Origin: Phocaeicola_A sp963624095
GTDB taxonomy: Bacteria; Bacteroidota; Bacteroidia; Bacteroidales; Bacteroidaceae
Assembly: GCA_963624095.1 (NCBI GenBank)
Contig: CAVFNZ010000001.1
Location: 11,021-75,020 of the forward strand
Reading direction: 5' to 3'
Length of the DNA stretch: 64,000 nt
How positions within the stretch are numbered: position 1 is the stretch's first letter; each line of letters opens with the position of its first letter. A program made the translations under genes and the position numbers. The notes under the pieces are model-generated. The model did no database searches, was not told the origin of the DNA, and saw only the letters and a program-made list of their open reading frames with translations. This document shows positions 1 through 8,491 of this stretch, one piece after another.

Positions 1-375
1 GTCGTAAGCCGAGCGGTCTACCATCAGGTCCTTGATGACCGGGAATCCAGCCGAACGCCAAGGTTCTACGGTGATGGTGTCGCCATCGTTGAAACGGCGC
101 ATGTAGAGCTGACAGGTAGTAGCACCCGTTGCAGGTCCGTGCGGGTGACCGTTCACGTAGAGTGAGCACATTCCGCAAATGCCCTCACGACAATCGTGGT
201 CAAACACAACAGGCTCTTTGCGCTCGCTGACGAGCTGTTCGTTGAGGATATCCAACATCTCCAGGAATGAAGTGTCGCCGGGGATATCTTTCATCTGGTA
301 TGTTTCAAAATGGCCTTTCTCCTTCGGTCCATTCTGACGCCAAATCTTCAGTGTGAAACTTATATTTTTCTCCAT
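1..375 (-). CDS. sdhB: Fumarate reductase/succinate dehydrogenase iron-sulfur subunit (partial)
   Basis: Translating leftward from the ATG at 375 gives 125 codons without a stop up to the window edge, so the C-terminal half is missing. The visible part is the plant-type ferredoxin domain: Cys62, Cys67, Cys70 (CREGICGMC) and Cys88 are spaced as [2Fe-2S] ligands. The two other clusters expected in the C-terminal half lie outside the window. The subunit passes electrons between the flavoprotein and the membrane cytochrome b. It is the last of three genes (cytochrome b, flavoprotein, Fe-S), 34 bp after the flavoprotein stop. In Bacteroides-type anaerobes the complex usually works as fumarate reductase making succinate; the sequence alone does not settle direction. 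Confidence 0.95.
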   Translation of the reverse strand, partial: MEKNISFTLKIWRQNGPKEKGHFETYQMKDIPGDTSFLEMLDILNEQLVSERKEPVVFDHDCREGICGMCSLYVNGHPHGPATGATTCQLYMRRFNDGDTITVEPWRSAGFPVIKDLMVDRSAYD

Positions 376-409
376 TGTTCCTTGAATCTTTAATTGTTTA
401 ACTTACCCA

Positions 410-2389
410 TTAGCTCTTATAGTTACGGGTCTGTACTTTGATAGCCTCGTATTGAAGCGGCTCTTTGATGAGCTCGGGAGCTTTCTCGTCGCTTCCCTGA
501 TACTCCCAGCAACCTACGTAGAAGTAGTTCTCGTCGTCGCGTTTTGCTTCACCCTCTTCCGTTTGGTACTCTTCGCGGAAGTGGCCACCGCAGCTCTCGT
601 TACGGCTCAACGCGTCGTAAGCGATCAACTCGCCCATCGTGATGAAGTCTTCCAAGCGGATTGCTTTGTCGAGCTCTGTGTTCATGCCGTCCTTGCTACC
701 GGGGATAAACAGATTCTTGTTGAACTCCTCGCGGATTTTCTTTATCTCTTCCAGACCTTTCTTCAGACCTTCCGCGGTACGTCCCATGCCGACATATTCC
801 CACATGATGTGACCCAGTTTCTTGTGGATGGAGTCAACGGACTCATTACCCTGGATGCTCATCAGGCGGTCAATCTTGTCGTTCACGGCCTTCTCCGCCT
901 CTGCGAACTCGGGCAGGTCGGTAGAGAAGCGGGGAACGGTAATCTGGTCTGACAGGTAGTTCTGGATGGTGTAAGGCAATACGAAGTAGCCGTCCGCCAA
1001 GCCTTGCATCAGGGCGGAAGCTCCGAGTCGGTTGGCACCGTGGTCGGAGAAGTTGCACTCGCCGATGGCGAACAGGCCCTTGATGGCGGTCTGCAGTTCG
1101 TAGTCAACCCAGATGCCGCCCATTGTATAGTGGATAGCCGGATAAATCATCATCGGGTTGTAGTATTTCTCTCCGTTAATCTCTTTGGCCAACTCGCCCG
1201 GGTTGACATCGGTAATCTCCTCGTACATGTCGAAGAGGTTGCCGTAACGCTGGCGAACCACGTCGAGACCGAGGCGGTTGATGGCCTCACTGAAGTCGAG
1301 GAACACGGCCAATCCGGTGGCGTTCACGCCGTAGCCTTTGTCGCAGCGCTCCTTGGCGGCACGCGAAGCCACGTCACGCGGAACGAGGTTGCCGAATGCC
1401 GGGTATCTGCGCTCCAAGTAGTAGTCGCGGTCCTCTTCGGGGATGTCGCTACCCTTGAGCGTTCCTTCCTGCAACTTCTTGGCGTCTTCCAACTTCTTCG
1501 GCACCCAGATGCGTCCGTCGTTACGCAACGACTCCGACATCAGGGTCAGCTTAGACTGTTTGTCGCCGTGAACGGGGATGCAGGTCGGGTGAATCTGTAC
1601 GTATGAGGGGTTAGCGAAGTAAGCGCCTTTGCGGTAGCACTGCATCGCTGCGGAACAGTTGCAGGCCATGGCGTTGGTCGAGAGGAAATAGGTGTTTCCG
1701 TAACCACCGGTAGCGATGACCACCGCATGTGCGGCGAAACGCTCCAGCTTGCCTGTTACCAAGTTCTTGGCGATGATGCCGCGTGCACGTCCGTCGATGA
1801 TGACCAACTCTTCCATCTCGTAGCGGGTGTAGAGCTTCACGGTGCCTGCGTTTACCTGACGGCTCAGCGCGGAGTAAGCACCCAACAACAGCTGCTGTCC
1901 GGTCTGTCCTTTGGCGTAGAACGTACGGCTCACCTGTGCGCCACCGAACGAGCGGTTGGCCAGTGTGCCGCCATATTCACGGGCAAAGGGGACACCCTGT
2001 GCCACACATTGGTCGATGATGTCGTTTGATACCTCCGCCAGACGGTATACGTTGGCTTCGCGGGCGCGGTAGTCACCGCCCTTTACGGTATCGTAGAACA
2101 GGCGGTAAACGGAGTCGCCGTCGTTCTGATAGTTCTTTGCCGCATTGATACCTCCCTGTGCGGCGATAGAGTGCGCACGGCGCGGAGAGTCCTGAATGCA
2201 GAAGTTTAACACCCTGAAACCCATCTCGCCCAGTGAGGCTGCGGCGGAAGCGCCTGCCAAGCCTGTACCGACAACGATGATGTCGAGACGACGCTTGTTC
2301 GCGGGGTTCACCAGCTTTTGGTGAGCTTTATAATTGGTCCATTTCTCAGCCACGGGGCCTTCAGGAATTTTTGAATCTATGGTAGCCAT
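410..2389 (-). CDS. sdhA: Fumarate reductase/succinate dehydrogenase flavoprotein subunit
   Basis: This 659-residue protein is the catalytic FAD subunit that interconverts fumarate and succinate on the cytoplasmic face of the membrane. An N-terminal dinucleotide fold (VVGTGLAGASAA near residue 39) is followed by HSIAAQGGINAA near residue 73, which carries the His that binds FAD covalently in this family. A conserved NRLGASALMQGLADG stretch contacts FAD further on. The length fits the non-classical type paired with a single five-helix cytochrome b subunit. It lies between the cytochrome b gene (34 bp upstream) and the Fe-S gene (34 bp downstream), so one transcript is likely. Identification is secure; physiological direction (probably fumarate reduction) is inferred from the lineage. 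Confidence 0.97.
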   Translation of the reverse strand: MATIDSKIPEGPVAEKWTNYKAHQKLVNPANKRRLDIIVVGTGLAGASAAASLGEMGFRVLNFCIQDSPRRAHSIAAQGGINAAKNYQNDGDSVYRLFYDTVKGGDYRAREANVYRLAEVSNDIIDQCVAQGVPFAREYGGTLANRSFGGAQVSRTFYAKGQTGQQLLLGAYSALSRQVNAGTVKLYTRYEMEELVIIDGRARGIIAKNLVTGKLERFAAHAVVIATGGYGNTYFLSTNAMACNCSAAMQCYRKGAYFANPSYVQIHPTCIPVHGDKQSKLTLMSESLRNDGRIWVPKKLEDAKKLQEGTLKGSDIPEEDRDYYLERRYPAFGNLVPRDVASRAAKERCDKGYGVNATGLAVFLDFSEAINRLGLDVVRQRYGNLFDMYEEITDVNPGELAKEINGEKYYNPMMIYPAIHYTMGGIWVDYELQTAIKGLFAIGECNFSDHGANRLGASALMQGLADGYFVLPYTIQNYLSDQITVPRFSTDLPEFAEAEKAVNDKIDRLMSIQGNESVDSIHKKLGHIMWEYVGMGRTAEGLKKGLEEIKKIREEFNKNLFIPGSKDGMNTELDKAIRLEDFITMGELIAYDALSRNESCGGHFREEYQTEEGEAKRDDENYFYVGCWEYQGSDEKAPELIKEPLQYEAIKVQTRNYKS

Positions 2390-2423
2390 AATATTTACAG
2401 TTTAATGTTTACTTGTTAATAAA

Positions 2424-3119
2424 TCAAGCGGCACAGCATGCACCGCAGCAGAGGGACTTCACGTAGAAGAGGATTGCCACAACGGCGAAACCTATGAACA
2501 AGAGAGTTGCCCATACGTTACCGATGATGCGCCAACGCTCAAACCAGATTTTGTTGTTCCAGCCGAAAGTCTGCATGGCACTCCAGAATCCATGAGTAAG
2601 GTGGAGCCACAGGGCCGCGAACCATATCAGGTAGAGCACTACGAACACGGGGCATGAAAAAGTCTTGACGATGTATCCATAGCCGTCGGTAGCCTCCAGA
2701 CCGCCCAAGGTCGGGTTGCCAATCAGTTCGGCGAACATCATGTTGTACCAGAAGTCTTTCAGGTGAAGGAGCAAACCGAGGATGACGATGATGCCCAGTA
2801 CCAGCATGTTCTGCGATGCCCATTCCACTTGCTTCGGCTTGGCCTGCACGGCATAGTGTTCCGAGCCGCGCGCCTTCCGGTTCAGCATGGTCAACCAGAA
2901 AGCGTAGATGATGTGAATGACCATCAGCGCCGCCAAGGCCACCGTCGCTACCAACGCGTACCAATTGGCTCCAAGAAACTCACAAATCATATTGTAACCT
3001 TCCGCTGAAATCAGTGCGACAAGGTTCATCGACATGTGAAATGTAAGAAACAGGATTAGGGCGACACCGGTAACGCTCATCACCACCTTCCTTCCAATAG
3101 ATGAATTACTTAACCACAT
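2424..3119 (-). CDS. sdhC: Fumarate reductase/succinate dehydrogenase cytochrome b subunit
   Basis: This is a 231-residue integral membrane protein of the b558 type, with about five hydrophobic segments and His residues in membrane context (for example LTFHMSMN, VIHIIYAFW, LWLHLTHGFW) that fit haem b ligands. It anchors the enzyme and exchanges electrons with menaquinone. I chose the ATG at 3119 (MWLSNSSIGRK) over an upstream in-frame start at 3206. The extra N-terminal residues look unlike the family, and a good promoter sits at 3217-3248, leaving a leader of about 90 nt. It is the first gene of the operon. The C-terminal end carries several Cys residues (SLCCGACCAA), which I cannot explain. 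Confidence 0.93.
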   Translation of the reverse strand: MWLSNSSIGRKVVMSVTGVALILFLTFHMSMNLVALISAEGYNMICEFLGANWYALVATVALAALMVIHIIYAFWLTMLNRKARGSEHYAVQAKPKQVEWASQNMLVLGIIVILGLLLHLKDFWYNMMFAELIGNPTLGGLEATDGYGYIVKTFSCPVFVVLYLIWFAALWLHLTHGFWSAMQTFGWNNKIWFERWRIIGNVWATLLFIGFAVVAILFYVKSLCCGACCAA

Positions 3120-3216
3120 AAAAGAAAAATTAGTTTTATTATTAATTGAATTGATTATCTCATGCCTCCACGCCCGACAAATCGGGCGTGCCGATAGCCG
3201 TCTCACGGAACAGCCG

Positions 3217-3248
3217 CAAAATTAAGTGAAATAGCTGTATGGGGCAAA
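3217..3248 (-). promoter_or_regulatory. Bacteroides-type promoter of the sdhCAB operon
   Basis: Read on the minus strand, TTTG (3248-3245) is followed after exactly 20 bp by TAATTTTG (3224-3217). This matches the -33 TTTG and -7 TAnnTTTG elements of the primary Bacteroides sigma factor. The cytochrome b ATG lies about 100 bp downstream. Confidence 0.7.
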
Positions 3249-3372
3249 CAATTACAGAAATATTTCTTTATTCCAAGGCGTTGTCCCCTGTCCCGGCCTC
3301 GAAAGGGACGGAGGGGTACTGTGGGCGATGGTGCAACGAATCTGGCCGTATCCGTACGTTGCCGCGCCACAA

Positions 3373-3414
3373 AACGAGAGGAGGCCGAACCTCTTATGGT
3401 ACGACCTCCTCGTT
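3373..3414 (-). terminator. Probable terminator after the SDR gene
   Basis: Minus-strand transcripts leaving the SDR gene (stop at 3460) meet an arm AACGAGGAGG pairing with CCTCC..TCGTT, with a 2-nt bulge, followed by a short T run (CGTTTT). The long loop and bulge make it a moderate candidate. The rest of 3120-3459 holds the sdh promoter and no credible gene. Confidence 0.4.
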
Positions 3415-3459
3415 GTCGGTTCCCACGTCAATGTTTGGGAGTAATTCGTTTGGTGCGGT

Positions 3460-4272
3460 TTACATGGTGTAGACGTTGAATCCGCCGTCTACCACGGCTA
3501 CGGTGCCGGTGACGAACTTCGACGCGTCGCTAATCAGGTACTGTATGGTTCCGCACAGCTCTTCGGGTTGGCCGAAGCGTTTGAACGGAGTCTGGCGTAT
3601 CACGTCGTTGCCGCGTTGGGTGTAGCTGCCGTCCTCGTTGGTCAGCAGGGTGCGGTTCTGTTCGGTCAGGAAGAATCCCGGAGCGATGGCGTTCACACGG
3701 ATGCCTTCGCCAAACTTGGAGGCTACCTCCGTGGCCATGTAGGCCGTGAAGTTGGAGATGCCCGCTTTGGCTGCCGCATAGCCGCAGACGCGTGTCATCG
3801 GGCGGAAGGCTGCCATGGACGAGAAGTTGACGATGCAACCGCTCTTTTGCTCCACCATCGGTTTCAGGAATACCTGTGTCGGGATGACCGTTCCGGTGAG
3901 GTTCAGGTTCAGCACGGTCTGGAAGGCTTCCGGCTTCAGGTCGAAGAAGGTGCCGTCGGGTGCTATGGTAGCTCCGGCCATGTTTCCGCCAGCCGCGTTT
4001 AGCAATGCGTCCACGCGTCCATAGGCGGCGAGCACGTCTTTCAGGTTCTGTTCCACAACCTCCACCTTCATTACGTCCGTGGTGAGGAACATTGCCTCGC
4101 CACCTGCCTTACGGATGTTCTCTACGATGGCGTTGCCTGCGTCGGCGCGTCGTCCCATCACCACCACCTTGGCTCCTTCTTTGCCCAGGTACTCGGCGAT
4201 GCATTTGCCCAATACGCCCGTTCCACCGGTTATCACCACCACTTTGTCTTTTACACTGAATAATTCGTTCAT
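3460..4272 (-). CDS. SDR-family oxidoreductase, probably D-mannonate oxidoreductase type
   Basis: This 270-residue protein is a classical short-chain dehydrogenase/reductase. The cofactor motif TGGTGVLG lies at residues 15-22, an NAAGG motif near residue 92, the catalytic Ser in NFSSMAA, and the YAAAK pair in CGYAAAKAG. The C-terminal VVDGGFNVYTM ending is typical of the family. Length and overall pattern resemble the Bacteroides enzymes annotated as D-mannonate (fructuronate) oxidoreductase, which act in uronic acid breakdown; that would fit the pectin genes elsewhere in the window. No uxuA or uxaC is adjacent, so the substrate is inference. It appears to be transcribed alone, from a TACCTTTG box at 4316-4323. 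Confidence 0.75.
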   Translation of the reverse strand: MNELFSVKDKVVVITGGTGVLGKCIAEYLGKEGAKVVVMGRRADAGNAIVENIRKAGGEAMFLTTDVMKVEVVEQNLKDVLAAYGRVDALLNAAGGNMAGATIAPDGTFFDLKPEAFQTVLNLNLTGTVIPTQVFLKPMVEQKSGCIVNFSSMAAFRPMTRVCGYAAAKAGISNFTAYMATEVASKFGEGIRVNAIAPGFFLTEQNRTLLTNEDGSYTQRGNDVIRQTPFKRFGQPEELCGTIQYLISDASKFVTGTVAVVDGGFNVYTM

Positions 4273-4315
4273 GATTGTATTACGTTACGTTTTGTCTCGT
4301 TTTGTTCTCTCCTCG

Positions 4316-4323
4316 CAAAGGTA
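4316..4323 (-). promoter_or_regulatory. -7 element for the SDR gene
   Basis: TACCTTTG on the minus strand, about 45 bp upstream of the SDR start, matches TAnnTTTG. I see no convincing TTTG at the -33 distance, so strength is uncertain. Confidence 0.5.
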
Positions 4324-4400
4324 GCGTTTTTTGCAGAACCGCCACTCCCTTTCACCCTAAAAACTTCATCGGGAAATGAACCTATACCTTGTTGTCAGAT

Positions 4401-4456
4401 GAGGTTAACCTCGTTGGCTTGTGAGGTTAACCTCTCGGGCTTGTGAGGTTAACCTC
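4401..4456. repeat. Array A: three copies of a 12-bp palindrome at 22-bp period
   Basis: The perfect palindrome GAGGTTAACCTC occurs at 4401-4412, 4423-4434 and 4445-4456, so the spacing is exactly 22 bp each time. The first two 10-bp linkers are similar (both end in GGCTTGT or GGGCTTGT). The array lies downstream of the WbqC stop (4537) and about 80 bp upstream of the SDR promoter box. It may be a set of protein-binding sites on one DNA face, or a repeat of another kind. It shares its period, but not its sequence, with the arrays at 26846 and 63458. Confidence 0.85.
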
Positions 4457-4536
4457 ATGTTTACCCTGATTTTGCTTGTCAGTTTTCCGGTTCCGTGACT
4501 AACGTTCTTGTCAACCCTGTTCACCAATGTTGGACG

Positions 4537-5169
4537 TTACCCCTTCACGCTGTCGCGAAGTACCAGGAGGCTTTCGGGACCCATGTTGAAGAGGAGGTCC
4601 ACGATGCTCAGATTGGGCAGGAAACCATAGTGCTCCCTGAAGACTTGGTAGTAGGGTTGAGGCCGGAATGTCTCGTCCTCGTGCCAGTCGCGCTTGGGGT
4701 GGATGCGCTCGCGCCAGTCCGCCTCATCGGGGCGGAACTGTTGTTTATAGTCAGAAGTGGGCAGCACTTCCGGGTTGAGGTCTATCAGGCGACAGACCAA
4801 CCGGCGCAGCTCCTCGTTGAAATCGTAGAGAAAGGGATATTTCTTTTCGTAGAAGGGTCGGAAATCGTCTTGGTAATATTCAAAGAAAGGGCTGTTGCTG
4901 TAGGCACTCTCCAAGGCTGTCCAGTGCAGATGACGCCAGTTGCCGTGGTCGGAGATGCGGACATCCTTCATCAGGCACTTTAGGGTTTCGGGCTTCTCGG
5001 TGGGGATGCTGAGTGTCAGTGGACCGTCGGTGGTCGCTATCACGCACCGGTTGCGGTAGGTCTGTTTCATGTAGTGGTCGTACCCCTCGATGTAGGCACG
5101 CCGACAGGCGAAGAGCTTGGTGTAGTATTGCACCGGAGCCAAGTATGCGGAAGTCAAGTAGCAGTCCAT
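4537..5169 (-). CDS. WbqC family protein
   Basis: A 210-residue protein of the WbqC-like family. It opens with the characteristic YLAPVQYYTKL segment and has the central ISDHGNWRHLHWTALESAY block and the SPFFEYYQDDF motif near residues 100-125. The family occurs in O-antigen and other surface-glycan loci, but no biochemical role is firmly established that I know of. No signal peptide or membrane segment is visible, so it is probably cytoplasmic. It is the last gene of a long leftward run, 38 bp after the permease. Family assignment is confident; function is not. Confidence 0.85.
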   Translation of the reverse strand: MDCYLTSAYLAPVQYYTKLFACRRAYIEGYDHYMKQTYRNRCVIATTDGPLTLSIPTEKPETLKCLMKDVRISDHGNWRHLHWTALESAYSNSPFFEYYQDDFRPFYEKKYPFLYDFNEELRRLVCRLIDLNPEVLPTSDYKQQFRPDEADWRERIHPKRDWHEDETFRPQPYYQVFREHYGFLPNLSIVDLLFNMGPESLLVLRDSVKG

Positions 5170-5207
5170 TGCGGTTGGTTGATGATGGCGTTATTACTCA
5201 AATTTGT

Positions 5208-6440
5208 TTATCCGAAGAAAAGGTATCCGATGAAGATGGCGGCGGTGATACCGGCCAGGTCGGCCAACAGTCCGCAAGCCACGGCATGACGGGTGTATTT
5301 GATGTTTACGCTGCCGAAGTAGACCGCCAGAATGTAGAAAGTGGTGTCCGTAGACCCCTGAAACAGGCAAGCCAGGCGACCCGTAAAGGAATCCGCTCCG
5401 TAGGTGGTCATGGCATCTACCATCAAGCCGCGAGCCCCTCCACCGCTCAAGGGTTTCATCAGTGCCGTGGGGAGTGCTCCCACAAAGTCCGTGTTGCCTC
5501 CGCACAGACTCACCAATCGTTCCACTCCGCCGATGAGAATGTCCATGGCACCCGATGCGCGGAAAACGCCGATGCCCACCAGGATAGCCACCAAATAGGG
5601 GATGATGCGCACAGCGGTCTGAAATCCCTCCTTGGCTCCGTCCACAAACGCCTCATAGACATTGACGCGTTTGCGTACGCCCGCAATGATGAAACCGATG
5701 ATGACGGAAAACAACAGGATGTTGGCTACGGAAGTGGACACGGTGTCCATCGCCTCTTTCGACAGGTTGCTGAATCCCCAGATGATGCCTGCCACCGCCA
5801 GGCACATGCCGCCCAAGGTGAGCGTCAGGGTGCGGTTGAACAGGTTGATGCGTTGGTAGAGGCTCACGGCCAGCAGGCCTATCATGGTGGAGAAGAAGGT
5901 GGCCAACAGGATAGGAATGAAGACATCCGTAGGCTGAGCCGCCCCCAACTGCGCCCGGTACACCATGATGCTGACCGGTATGATGGTGAGTCCGGAAGTG
6001 TTGAGCACCAGGAACATAATCATGGGATTGCTGGCTGTGTCTTTCTTCGGGTTCAGTTCCTGCATCTGCTCCATGGCTTTCAGCCCCATGGGCGTGGCGG
6101 CGTTGTCCAGTCCCAGCATGTTGGCGGAGATGTTCATGAAGATGGTACCCGTCACCGGGTGGCCTTTCGGTATGTCGGGGAACAAGCGGCTGAAGACGGG
6201 ACTCAGCATGCGTGCGAAGACGCTCACCACCCCGCCTTGTTCACCGATGCGCATGATTCCTAACCAAAGGGAGAGTACGCCGGTCAGTCCCAAGGATATC
6301 TTGAATGCCGTCTCCGCCGAGCTGAAAGTGGAGTTCATGATGGCGGGGAAAATCTCGGTGTCTCCCATGAAAAGGAGTCGGACGAGGGCGATGACGAACG
6401 CCACCACGAAGAACGTAATCCAGATATAGTTCAGTACCAT
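5208..6440 (-). CDS. Nucleoside recognition (Gate) domain permease, SpmA-SpmB type fusion
   Basis: This 410-residue membrane protein contains two homologous Gate/nucleoside-recognition halves: an N-terminal SpmA-like half (FSSAETAFKISLGLTGVLSL near residue 38) and a C-terminal SpmB-like half (SGGGARGLMVDAMTTYGADS near residue 345). In Bacillus the halves are separate spore maturation proteins. In Bacteroidetes the fused form is widespread and has nothing to do with spores; its substrate is unknown. Many hydrophobic segments run through it. It lies 18 bp after ybeY and 38 bp before the WbqC gene, in the same transcription run. The fusion is clear; the transported ligand cannot be named. Confidence 0.85.
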   Translation of the reverse strand: MVLNYIWITFFVVAFVIALVRLLFMGDTEIFPAIMNSTFSSAETAFKISLGLTGVLSLWLGIMRIGEQGGVVSVFARMLSPVFSRLFPDIPKGHPVTGTIFMNISANMLGLDNAATPMGLKAMEQMQELNPKKDTASNPMIMFLVLNTSGLTIIPVSIMVYRAQLGAAQPTDVFIPILLATFFSTMIGLLAVSLYQRINLFNRTLTLTLGGMCLAVAGIIWGFSNLSKEAMDTVSTSVANILLFSVIIGFIIAGVRKRVNVYEAFVDGAKEGFQTAVRIIPYLVAILVGIGVFRASGAMDILIGGVERLVSLCGGNTDFVGALPTALMKPLSGGGARGLMVDAMTTYGADSFTGRLACLFQGSTDTTFYILAVYFGSVNIKYTRHAVACGLLADLAGITAAIFIGYLFFG

Positions 6441-6458
6441 AGTCGCCGCTTTTGCCTG

Positions 6459-6878
6459 TTAAGCCTGTGTACGCATGGCCAAGGCTTTGTTCTCGGCCGC
6501 TTCCATGATTTCGCGCTCACCCGGCCCTTTGTCGTTGATGCCGCACAGGTGCAGGATGCCGTGTATGATGACGCGGTGAAGCTCTTCGTCGTAGGTGGCA
6601 CCCACCTGCTCGGCGTTGGTGCGTACGGTGTCGAGGCTGATGAAGAGGTCACCGCTGATGGTGTCGCCCTCGCAATAGTCGAAGGTGATGATGTCCGTGT
6701 AGTAGTCGTGCTGCAGGTATTGCCTGTTCACCTCCAGTATCTTGTCGTCGGAGCAGAAGATGTAGGCTATCTCGCTCACCTTCTTGCCGTAGGATGCCGC
6801 AACGGCCTTCACCCACGCACTGTTTTCTTTCCGTTTGATGGCGGGCATCTTCACGCCATCGGTCTGATAACTGATCAT
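6459..6878 (-). CDS. ybeY: Endoribonuclease YbeY, rRNA maturation factor
   Basis: A 139-residue protein of the UPF0054/YbeY family, a metal-dependent RNase needed for 16S rRNA 3'-end maturation and ribosome quality control. The signature is IIHGILHLCGINDKGPGE: His, three residues, His, then the third ligand position. That position is Asp here, where the E. coli protein has His (HGxLHLxGYDH). As far as I recall, Asp is usual at this position in Bacteroidetes, so I do not read it as inactivation. The start ATG overlaps the stop of the upstream S41 protease by 4 bp (ATGA), which points to translational coupling. Confidence 0.93.
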   Translation of the reverse strand: MISYQTDGVKMPAIKRKENSAWVKAVAASYGKKVSEIAYIFCSDDKILEVNRQYLQHDYYTDIITFDYCEGDTISGDLFISLDTVRTNAEQVGATYDEELHRVIIHGILHLCGINDKGPGEREIMEAAENKALAMRTQA

Positions 6879-8464
6879 TGTTTCTGCTTTGTCATTAAAC
6901 TTTCAAAATCGTCATGCCGCAGCAACTCCAAGGCCTTCTGCACACTCTCGTTGTCGCGGTTCATCACTCGGTAGTATCCGTCCATGTCCCAAAGGTCGCG
7001 CGCTATCAGGGCTTTCAGTTGGTTGTGGAGCAACGCTTTTCCCTTTTGGTATCCCTCCTCGTCATAATGCACGCCCACCTTCTCGCCTTCGCTCTTCAGC
7101 AGCTCGATGAGTGCCGGTGTCACGCTGAACTTTTCATCGAATTCATCGAAGCTTTTGTATTGCTTCTTCAGCGTTTGCCGGTTGTTGTCCACATACTGGA
7201 GCGTGGACTTGATGATGGCACCCTTGGCGGAGAGTTGCAGATGATAGTCGGAGTAGCGTGTGGTGTCCAGCGGCACATAGTAGTCCGGCATGATGCCTCC
7301 GCCTCCGTAGACCACCCGTTCCAGCCGTTTGGTCCTGTACTTCAGCGAGTCGGGGAAGTGGATGCTGTCGGCATTGCTCATCTCTCCGCTGTTGTAGCGG
7401 TTGATGAGGTCTTGGTTATATTGTTCGATGCTCTCGTAGGGTTTCTGTATGCAGCGACCCGTGGGGGTGTAGTAACGGGCGATGGTGAGCCGTATCATCG
7501 AGCCGTCGGGCAGGTCGACAGGACGTTGCACCAGTCCCTTGCCGAACGAGCGTCGTCCCACCACCAGACCGCGGTCCCAGTCCTGTATGGCTCCGGTGAC
7601 AATCTCCGATGCCGAGGCGGTATACGAGTCGATGAGAACGATCAACCGCCCCTCCTTGAACTTGCCTGTGCCGTGCGCCTGGAAGGCGTTGCGCGGACTG
7701 CGTCGTCCTTCGGTGTAGACAATCAGTTCGTTGGCCTGCAGAAACTCGTTGGCCAGTCCCACGGCGGCGTTCAGGTAGCCGCCCCCGTTGCCTTGCAGGT
7801 CGAGGATAAGGTCCTTCATCCCTTTCTTGCGGAGGTTCTTCAGCGCTGTTTCAAACTCGTCCACGGTGGTGGCACCGAAATTGTTGATGCGTATGTAGCC
7901 GATGCCTTTCTTCACGATGTGCGCGGCATCCACGCTGTGTACGGGAATCTTGTCGCGGGTCACGTCGAATTGGAGTATATCCGCGATGCCGCGCCGCACG
8001 ACACCTAATTTCACCTTACTCCCCTTGGGACCCCGCAAGCGGCGGGTGATGTCGTTGGTCTGCATCTTTACGCCCGCTATGACGGTATCGTTCACATACA
8101 CGATGCGGTCACCGGCCAGGATACCGCACTTCTCCGAGGGGCCGTTCACGACGGGCTGAATCACCAATAGCGTGTCTTCCACCATGTTGAACTGCACGCC
8201 GATGCCTTCGAAGTTGCCTTGCAAAGGCTCGTTCAGCTTCTTCACCTCCTCGGGGTTGGCGTAGGTGGAGTGGGGGTCGAGCTGTTCCAGCATCTTCGTG
8301 ATGGCGGCCTCCACCAGTTTGTTCTCGTCCACGCTGTCCACATAGAGGTTACTGATGGCGAACTCCGCTATCTGCAGTTTGCGGGCCGGTGTCACCTTCT
8401 TGTTTTGAGCCATCGTCAGATTGGCGGTGAGGAACAGGCCGATGAGAAAATAAATCTTTTTCAT
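6875..8464 (-). CDS. S41 family C-terminal processing peptidase
   Basis: This 529-residue exported serine protease is of the CtpA/Prc type. Residues 1-19 form a signal peptide ending at TMAQ. A PDZ domain follows at about 90-170 (GIGVQFNMVEDTLLVIQPV). The S41 catalytic domain has the nucleophile Ser in SYTASASEIV and the general base Lys in GRRSFGKGLVQ. The roughly 130-residue tail after the catalytic domain is common in Bacteroidetes copies. Such proteases trim C-termini of periplasmic proteins; the target here is unknown. It is 27 bp downstream of coaD and overlaps ybeY. Confidence 0.93.
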   Translation of the reverse strand: MKKIYFLIGLFLTANLTMAQNKKVTPARKLQIAEFAISNLYVDSVDENKLVEAAITKMLEQLDPHSTYANPEEVKKLNEPLQGNFEGIGVQFNMVEDTLLVIQPVVNGPSEKCGILAGDRIVYVNDTVIAGVKMQTNDITRRLRGPKGSKVKLGVVRRGIADILQFDVTRDKIPVHSVDAAHIVKKGIGYIRINNFGATTVDEFETALKNLRKKGMKDLILDLQGNGGGYLNAAVGLANEFLQANELIVYTEGRRSPRNAFQAHGTGKFKEGRLIVLIDSYTASASEIVTGAIQDWDRGLVVGRRSFGKGLVQRPVDLPDGSMIRLTIARYYTPTGRCIQKPYESIEQYNQDLINRYNSGEMSNADSIHFPDSLKYRTKRLERVVYGGGGIMPDYYVPLDTTRYSDYHLQLSAKGAIIKSTLQYVDNNRQTLKKQYKSFDEFDEKFSVTPALIELLKSEGEKVGVHYDEEGYQKGKALLHNQLKALIARDLWDMDGYYRVMNRDNESVQKALELLRHDDFESLMTKQKQ

Positions 8465-8491
8465 GTGCTTGAATCTATACCTATTGATTTG

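Noticed and set aside
3239..3472. Small plus-strand frame of 77 codons between sdhC and the SDR gene
   Set aside because: It runs through the sdh promoter and the terminator hairpin and overlaps the SDR 3' end; no recognisable protein.
5013..6263. A 416-codon plus-strand frame opposite the SpmA/SpmB-like permease
   Set aside because: Antisense to a conserved membrane protein; the translation is rich in His, Gln and Asp with no domain pattern.
6459..6878. Inactivated YbeY because of Asp at the third metal-ligand position
   Set aside because: The rest of the motif is intact, and I recall Asp at this site in other Bacteroidetes YbeY proteins, so it is probably lineage-specific.
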